Positions 41,085 through 45,550 of a stretch of DNA of 45,550 nucleotides are shown here, one piece after another. The notes beneath the pieces are model-generated. The model had not been told where the DNA came from, did not search any database, and worked only from the letters and a program-made list of their open reading frames with translations. This DNA comes from Verrucomicrobiaceae bacterium (lineage in GTDB: Bacteria > Verrucomicrobiota > Verrucomicrobiia > Verrucomicrobiales > Akkermansiaceae): NCBI GenBank assembly GCA_027485615.1, contig JAIXQS010000162.1:1-45550 (forward strand), written 5' to 3'. Each line of letters opens with the position of its first letter. The stretch's first letter is position 1. The translations under genes and the position numbers were made by a program.

Positions 41085-42542
41085 TTATTCATCAAGCCAG
41101 TTCAACCTGACTACTTTGCTGATCATCCACTGGTTCGGCAAGGACTCGGCACGGCCGCGTTCCAAGACCAGCAACATGGGCATTTCGCCCAGCATCTCGC
41201 CGGTCAACTCGCTGGGAAGGAACTGGGAATAGAGCATCACATCATTCGCACCGTTGAGCTTCGTGTAGCCCCATACCTTTTCTTTCCTGTCTGGTGCCTG
41301 CAACGCGTAGCAGCGGTATACATCTTCAGATAGCACATACGTATGAAAATCTCCCGGCGACAGGATGGCGCGTATCTCCCTGCCGTCGCCCAACCCCCGC
41401 TTGAGTTCAGGGTAATCCGCGGAGCAGTAGCCGGTTGAGGCTTTCCAATCCATTTTCATGCTATCGCCCTCCAGCCTGAACACCGCCCTGAAACCCGAGG
41501 AATCGGAGAGAAATCCGGATAGCACGCCGAACTTAATGCCTCCCTCTTCCATGACAACCCATGTGCAGTTATCGTCCGGCTTCCATCCGGCAACCATACC
41601 CAAAGGTTTCCACCGCCCGGCAATCATTTCGCCGTTTTTCTCGGCCTTATAAACCGTTCCGATGAAGTTTTCCACTGACTTTGAAGTCGCATAGACCGCA
41701 AAAATTCCTTTCGCCCGAACTTCTCCGTTTATCAGCGAATCAAGCGCTTGGCCGCCCTTGAACTCGCCTTCCTGGTAAATCCTGTCGGGCTTAATGTTAC
41801 CGAAAAACGATTGCTTGCCCAGTTCGGAAACTCCTTGGCTAGGGCGGTTCAATAGGATCGCTGCGACGACAATCAGGGTGACTCCTGCACCGGCGCTTAC
41901 CATCCATAAAAAGGATAATGAGAAACTCTTCCTATCCGCAGCGCCCGCGTTCTCGCTGTCAGGTTGGCCACCGTGCATCAGGGCTTCGTTGGAAACTCTT
42001 TTTCCTGCTCTCTTGCTGATTTTCGGAGGCGTTTTGGAAACCCACCTGTCATCCGGGCGTTGCGCCTTGATTTCATTCACGCGGAAGTGCTTGTTGCCTC
42101 CGTAAAGCATCGCCCCCGGGCGCGCGACCCGCTCCTCCTGTGGGTTCACTCCGAAAGCATCACCCGCCACCGCATCATTTGCCGGGAACCCGCTCAAATC
42201 AGCATCAACTGTGATCTTCGTGATCAAGGACGGCGTCAGTTGTTCCGTGTTCCGGGCTGGCGGCGTTTCCGGCGCTTCGGTTGCGGCCGGCCGGGCGCCG
42301 GCGGAACCTTCCGACAAAGGTTCGGCGGATTCGGGCCCGCCATCATCGCTCGGATCAAAATTGGGAGAGCGCCTCCGGATGGATGAATAAATCGGCTCGC
42401 GCATTGTCGGAATTCCCCGCTCCATCCTTCTCGGCGGCAACCCCATTTGCTGCGGCGATGACACCTTATCCAGATCACCCCAATCGTCCCCCGGCGAAAC
42501 CGGAGGAGCGTGGCTATTGGCATCATGATTGTCCGGATTCAT
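41085..42542 (-). CDS. Unknown single-pass membrane protein
   Basis: I do not recognise the family. The 485-residue protein has a long, low-complexity N-terminal half (about 1-205) rich in Pro, Ser, Glu and Arg that should be cytoplasmic and disordered. One membrane helix is near 208-228 (SFLWMVSAGAGVTLIVVAAI). The outer domain of about 255 residues is beta-rich (RAKGIFAVYATSKSVENFIG, NGEMIAGRWKPLGMVAGWK, YCSADYPELKRGLGDGREIR, VVRLNWLDE). It has the same plan as its downstream neighbour, with a variable cytoplasmic part, one helix and an outer domain with Trp-containing strands. It is 83 bp from the LptE-like gene on the same strand. Function is unknown. Confidence 0.72.
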   Translation of the reverse strand: MNPDNHDANSHAPPVSPGDDWGDLDKVSSPQQMGLPPRRMERGIPTMREPIYSSIRRRSPNFDPSDDGGPESAEPLSEGSAGARPAATEAPETPPARNTEQLTPSLITKITVDADLSGFPANDAVAGDAFGVNPQEERVARPGAMLYGGNKHFRVNEIKAQRPDDRWVSKTPPKISKRAGKRVSNEALMHGGQPDSENAGAADRKSFSLSFLWMVSAGAGVTLIVVAAILLNRPSQGVSELGKQSFFGNIKPDRIYQEGEFKGGQALDSLINGEVRAKGIFAVYATSKSVENFIGTVYKAEKNGEMIAGRWKPLGMVAGWKPDDNCTWVVMEEGGIKFGVLSGFLSDSSGFRAVFRLEGDSMKMDWKASTGYCSADYPELKRGLGDGREIRAILSPGDFHTYVLSEDVYRCYALQAPDRKEKVWGYTKLNGANDVMLYSQFLPSELTGEMLGEMPMLLVLERGRAESLPNQWMISKVVRLNWLDE

Positions 42543-42625
42543 CAGCTAAACTCGAATGTATTCCCAAGTAAGTACAATGGGCGTCGCTGCGCCTGCAAGC
42601 TCCGAAAGAATCAATCCATATCTGC

Positions 42626-43132
42626 CTAGAAGCCGGAAGAAAGACTTGATACCAGGTTCCTCCCCGCCCTTCCGAAAGCGTCTGGCAGGGCATTCCTTCT
42701 GGCTGTCTGCAGGTTCGAATCCGCAAAAAAACTGCTGTGACCGCTGCTGTTTCCGCTGGCGAGGATTTTCGTCGGATCCCTCGCGTCGCGCAGCGTCCAG
42801 CTTATCCGGACCTCGTTCGTCAGTTCCTCGGCCAGCAGGGAATCCAGCCTGGAACTGCGCAATGTGGAATATCGGATTGATCCCAGCGTTCCTTCAAGCA
42901 CCGCGTCGGCACTATCGCGGTCGGCAAGGCGGTAGGTTCCGTCCAGCACCAATGCATCGGTCACCGCCGTGGTGGCGAGAGCCTCGGCACGGGGTTCCTG
43001 GGTGCCGTTGGAAAACATGGGGACGGCGATCGATTTCACCCCGGCGAGGGAAGGCGGCTTCGCCCCGCCGAGCCTATACCCGGCGCAGGAAACCATCGGC
43101 AGTGCGATCAGAAGCATCAGTGCGAATCTCAT
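42626..43132 (-). CDS. lptE: LptE-like LPS-assembly lipoprotein
   Basis: The 168-residue protein begins with a lipoprotein signal (MRFALMLLIALPMVSC, lipid on C16) followed by AGYRLG, the typical start of LptE. It then has SIAVPMFSNGTQEPRAEALA, TTAVTDALVLDGTYRL, DAVLEGTLGSIRYSTL and YST/EVRISWTLRD strands. LptE plugs the LptD barrel that inserts lipopolysaccharide in the outer membrane. No lptD is in the window. It lies 21 bp after the BamD-like gene, so the two are probably co-transcribed, pairing outer-membrane protein and LPS assembly. Low sequence conservation in LptE makes the symbol an inference from motif and layout. Confidence 0.82.
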   Translation of the reverse strand: MRFALMLLIALPMVSCAGYRLGGAKPPSLAGVKSIAVPMFSNGTQEPRAEALATTAVTDALVLDGTYRLADRDSADAVLEGTLGSIRYSTLRSSRLDSLLAEELTNEVRISWTLRDARDPTKILASGNSSGHSSFFADSNLQTARRNALPDAFGRAGRNLVSSLSSGF

Positions 43133-43153
43133 GGGAAAATGGTGGGGTAATCG

Positions 43154-44089
43154 CTACTCACCGAGAGCTTTGAGGCGGGATTTCGCCTTATCGTGCGCAT
43201 CACCGGAGCCGGCACGCTTCAGAACCTCGCGGTAATAGATTTTGGCGGATTCGGTCTGGCCCGAGTCGTCATAAAACTTCGCGATCTCCAGCGAGCGGTT
43301 GATCTCGCGTCCGCCGATGTCACCCGACATCTTGCGGGCTTCCGCATTTTTCGAGTGTCCGGGATACTGCAGCAGATAATCGCTGAACGCCTCGCGGGAA
43401 AGCTCCAGGGTCGCCTGGTTTCGGTTGCCGCGGTCCGCCTCCTCCATCAGCACGACTCCGACGCGGAACAGCGCTTCCGGCGCGTAGGAACTTTCCGGCT
43501 GGTCACGGACCAGTTTGCGGAACGCCTCGATGGCCTCCTTCGACTCCTTCTTCCCTTGGTAAAGTTCGCCGATCGTGAACTGCGCCTTCGCGGACGTGTC
43601 CGAGCGCGGTGCGTTGTCGCGGACAGCCGCCAGCATCTCGACGGTTTTCTCAATGGAAAGCCTGGTCTTTAGGCCGGCGAAGGACGACTTCACGTCACCG
43701 TCCGCAGCCGATTGGGCCATCCGGGCCTGTCGCTCGAGAGCCTTGGCATACAGGCCGCTGCTCTGGTATCGGGTGAGGAATTTCTGATAGGCTTCGAAGG
43801 ATTTCTGGATGTCGCCTTTCTGTTCGAGTAGCTCCGCCTGGCGGAAACGCGCCTGCGCTGCGGAGGGAGCGAAGGAATACTTGTCGGCCATTTTTTCATA
43901 TTGTTTGATGGCGGAGGAGCTATTCCCGGCCTCATCGGCCGCCTTGGCCTTGGCATAAAGCACCTCGCCTTCCTCAGATGCCGCCTGGGTGTTTCCGGCG
44001 AGCTTGATCACTTCGTCGTCGTTGCCACAGGAGACGGACAGCGCCGCAAGAGCCGCTGCGGCCAACAAATAAGGAATACGCTTCGTCAT
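43154..44089 (-). CDS. bamD: BamD/YfiO-like TPR lipoprotein
   Basis: From ATG 44089 (MTKRIPYLLA) the protein has 311 residues with a lipobox LSVSC (lipid on C21). The rest is a run of TPR helices: EVLYAKAKAADEAGNSSSAI, KQYEKMADKYSFAPSAAQAR, KSFEAYQKFLTRYQSSGLYA, AQFTIGELYQGKKESKEAIE and later LQYPGHSKNAEARKMSGDI. The pattern of (K/R)YxxSxxAxxARFRxAEL is that of BamD and the related YbgF. BamD is the essential lipoprotein of the BAM outer-membrane assembly complex. It is longer than E. coli BamD (245 aa). The in-frame start at 44158 overlaps proC and is rejected. LptE-like follows at 21 bp. Confidence 0.83.
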   Translation of the reverse strand: MTKRIPYLLAAAALAALSVSCGNDDEVIKLAGNTQAASEEGEVLYAKAKAADEAGNSSSAIKQYEKMADKYSFAPSAAQARFRQAELLEQKGDIQKSFEAYQKFLTRYQSSGLYAKALERQARMAQSAADGDVKSSFAGLKTRLSIEKTVEMLAAVRDNAPRSDTSAKAQFTIGELYQGKKESKEAIEAFRKLVRDQPESSYAPEALFRVGVVLMEEADRGNRNQATLELSREAFSDYLLQYPGHSKNAEARKMSGDIGGREINRSLEIAKFYDDSGQTESAKIYYREVLKRAGSGDAHDKAKSRLKALGE

Positions 44090-44154
44090 GGCGAGAACAT
44101 AGGGGCTTTGACGCGGGGTGGAAGAGGAAATTGCGCGGCGCATGGGCCACGCCC

Positions 44155-44958
44155 TCAACCCCTGCCGAGCTCGGCGGATCGCGCGGATGCAGCCATCACG
44201 GCATCGATCAGCGCCGAGCGGACATTCCTGCCCTCCAGCACGGACAAACCGGCGATCGTCGTCCCACCCGGGGAGGTGACCATGTCTTTGAGCTTCGCGG
44301 GATGGTCGCCGGTGCGCAGCACCATCTCAGCCGCACCGCTCACGGTCTGCGCGGCGAGCCTGATCGCGTCGGCGCGCGGAAGCCCGGCCATGACGCCGCC
44401 ATCCGCCAAGGCCTCGATCACCAGATAAGCGTAAGCGGGTCCGCTACCGGAAAGCCCCGTAACGGCGTCCATCAGTTTTTCGGGAACGGGAACGGCCAAT
44501 CCGACGGCATCGAGAAGCGATACGACCACGGCCTCATCGCCATCCCGGCAACGGCTGCCAAGGCAATACGCGGCAGCGCCCTTACCGACCAGCGCGGGCG
44601 TGTTCGGCATGGTCCGGATCACACGCACCGAGTCGGGTGCCATGTTCTCGATGTCAGCCAGCCTGACACCCGCCGCGATCGAGATCAGCAGCTTTCCGGA
44701 AGACGCATCGGCCTTGAAATCAGCCAGCGCCGCACGGATATCCTGCGGCTTCGTGCAGAGCAGGATCACATCACTCGCACGCAGCACCTCTCCGATGTCC
44801 GCGGTGGTTCCCGCGCCGGTTGAATCCGAGAAATTCTGCGCCGCGGCCGCGATCAGATCCGTCCCGATCACCTCTCCGGACTTCACCACGCCGGCGCGGA
44901 TCGCACCCTGCACCAAAGCGGTTCCCATTTTCCCGCAACCGATCACACCAAGCTTCAT
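44155..44958 (-). CDS. proC: Pyrroline-5-carboxylate reductase
   Basis: ProC makes L-proline from pyrroline-5-carboxylate with NAD(P)H. The 267-residue protein has the Rossmann start MKLGVIGCGKMGTALVQGAI, the motif VILLCTKPQDI, IRTMPNTPALVGKGAAAYCL and the signature GLSGSGPAYAYLVIEALADG followed by AAQTVSGAAEMV and DMVTSPGGTTIAGLSVLE. All active-site segments are intact and length is normal. It begins 82 bp from the divergent TPR gene, and its stop is 65 bp before the BamD-like gene on the same strand, so read-through is possible. Confidence 0.97.
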   Translation of the reverse strand: MKLGVIGCGKMGTALVQGAIRAGVVKSGEVIGTDLIAAAAQNFSDSTGAGTTADIGEVLRASDVILLCTKPQDIRAALADFKADASSGKLLISIAAGVRLADIENMAPDSVRVIRTMPNTPALVGKGAAAYCLGSRCRDGDEAVVVSLLDAVGLAVPVPEKLMDAVTGLSGSGPAYAYLVIEALADGGVMAGLPRADAIRLAAQTVSGAAEMVLRTGDHPAKLKDMVTSPGGTTIAGLSVLEGRNVRSALIDAVMAASARSAELGRG

Positions 44959-45040
44959 GCCGGGAGACTAGGGTGCTTTCCGGAGCGGGGCGAGCGTCAT
45001 TTTGCTTGGAAAGGAAGGCGTCTCCTCCATCTTACCGGCT

Positions 45041-45550
45041 ATGCCGAAACAACTTCTGGTTCTCTTGCTCCTCACCGGATTCGGCCTCGCTCATGGGCAG
45101 GCGGAAGAGCCGGGGAAACAGGTCGCCGCGCAACCGCCTGGCATCGAGGCCTGCATACCGGAACCGGTTTCGAAACTCGGCCCGCCTTCCCTTTTCCCCT
45201 TTCAAAAGGGGCTCGTGACCGCAATCAGCGCGGCCAACGAAAAAGCCCAGAAACACACCCTCCAAGGCCTCAATCACCTCCACGGAGGCTGGGAATTCGA
45301 AGCGATGCGCCATTTCGCCGTCGCCCTGCGGGAAGATCCGCAGTGCCTGATGGCGCACTGGGGTATGGCGATGTCGATGCTATCCCCTTCGCCCGAAACG
45401 CACACACAACGCCTGGCGACAATAAGCCGCATGATCGAACTGATCAAGAACGGGGAGGGCACCGAGATGGAGCGGGGATACGCCTACGGCCTCATAAATT
45501 ACATCAACGAGGGACCAAAGGGTGCTGCGGCGGCTTTCCGAAAGGTCGCC
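45041..45550 (+). CDS. Exported TPR protein (N-terminal part, cut by window edge)
   Basis: The frame opens at ATG 45041 and is still open at the right edge (170 codons). A signal peptide (MPKQLLVLLLLTGFGLAHGQ, cleavage near G19/Q20) precedes a TPR-like start: KAQKHTLQGLNHLHGGWEFE, AMRHFAVALREDPQCLMAHW and GMAMS. This arrangement (GLxxLHxxxxxEAxxxFxxALxxDPxCxMAxWGxAM) is that of exported TPR proteins found in many Gram-negative bacteria, often beside oxidases, with unclear function. Two further repeats begin before the edge. It is divergent from proC. Confidence 0.85.
   Translation, partial: MPKQLLVLLLLTGFGLAHGQAEEPGKQVAAQPPGIEACIPEPVSKLGPPSLFPFQKGLVTAISAANEKAQKHTLQGLNHLHGGWEFEAMRHFAVALREDPQCLMAHWGMAMSMLSPSPETHTQRLATISRMIELIKNGEGTEMERGYAYGLINYINEGPKGAAAAFRKVA

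Noticed and set aside
42711..42722. T-arm-like sequence GGTTCGAATCC suggesting a tRNA
   Set aside because: It lies inside the conserved end of the LptE-like gene, and no acceptor, D or anticodon stem can be folded around it.

Overview
The window looks like chromosomal DNA of a Verrucomicrobiota bacterium, most likely of the order Verrucomicrobiales (Akkermansia/Luteolibacter/Haloferula relatives). Four things point there: a five-gene pilus block in the order and with the protein signatures of Akkermansia muciniphila Amuc_1102 to Amuc_1098; a beta-helix repeat protein with a PEP-CTERM tail; an H-X9-DG prepilin-like protein; and a cytochrome c/PA14 gene next to a beta-propeller gene. The DNA is GC-rich and mostly densely coding, with several decayed intergenic patches.

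Layout. 1-5375: LemA (cut by the left edge), UppS, a relic of an RND efflux pump gene, an L,D-transpeptidase lipoprotein, then a cytochrome c/PA14 protein and a secreted beta-propeller protein. 5376-6020: decayed non-coding DNA with a 12-bp inverted-repeat element and a gene fragment. 6021-19786: a response regulator and histidine kinase on the minus strand, divergent from a plus-strand run of GH5 glycanase, beta-helix repeat protein A (PEP-CTERM), GH30 hydrolase, beta-helix repeat protein B and a pseudopilin. The same TAGTC-N6-GACTA palindrome lies between the divergent genes and again before repeat protein A, so the two-component system probably controls this polysaccharide-attack locus.

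19787-24651: scar-rich DNA with a RelB antitoxin and a frame-disrupted RelE-like toxin, an IS630 transposase relic, prolyl-tRNA synthetase, a secreted five-bladed propeller protein and an 11-copy 21-bp minisatellite. 24652-30695: a tricorn-type secreted protease, alanine racemase, a Gly-rich RRM RNA-binding protein and phosphopentomutase. 30733-38135: a terminator and the pilus operon (Amuc_1102-like, PilM-PilN fusion, Amuc_1100-like, Amuc_1099-like, PilQ-like secretin), which reads as a divergent pilMNOPQ. 38293-45550: aroD-aroE; two unknown membrane proteins; LptE- and BamD-like outer-membrane lipoproteins; ProC; and the start of a TPR protein.

Working together. The GH5/GH30 enzymes and repeat proteins form an exported glycan-degrading set with its own sensor. 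The pilus block, LptE, BamD, LemA, UppS, Alr and the L,D-transpeptidase are envelope functions. AroD/AroE, ProC, ProS and DeoB are housekeeping metabolism.
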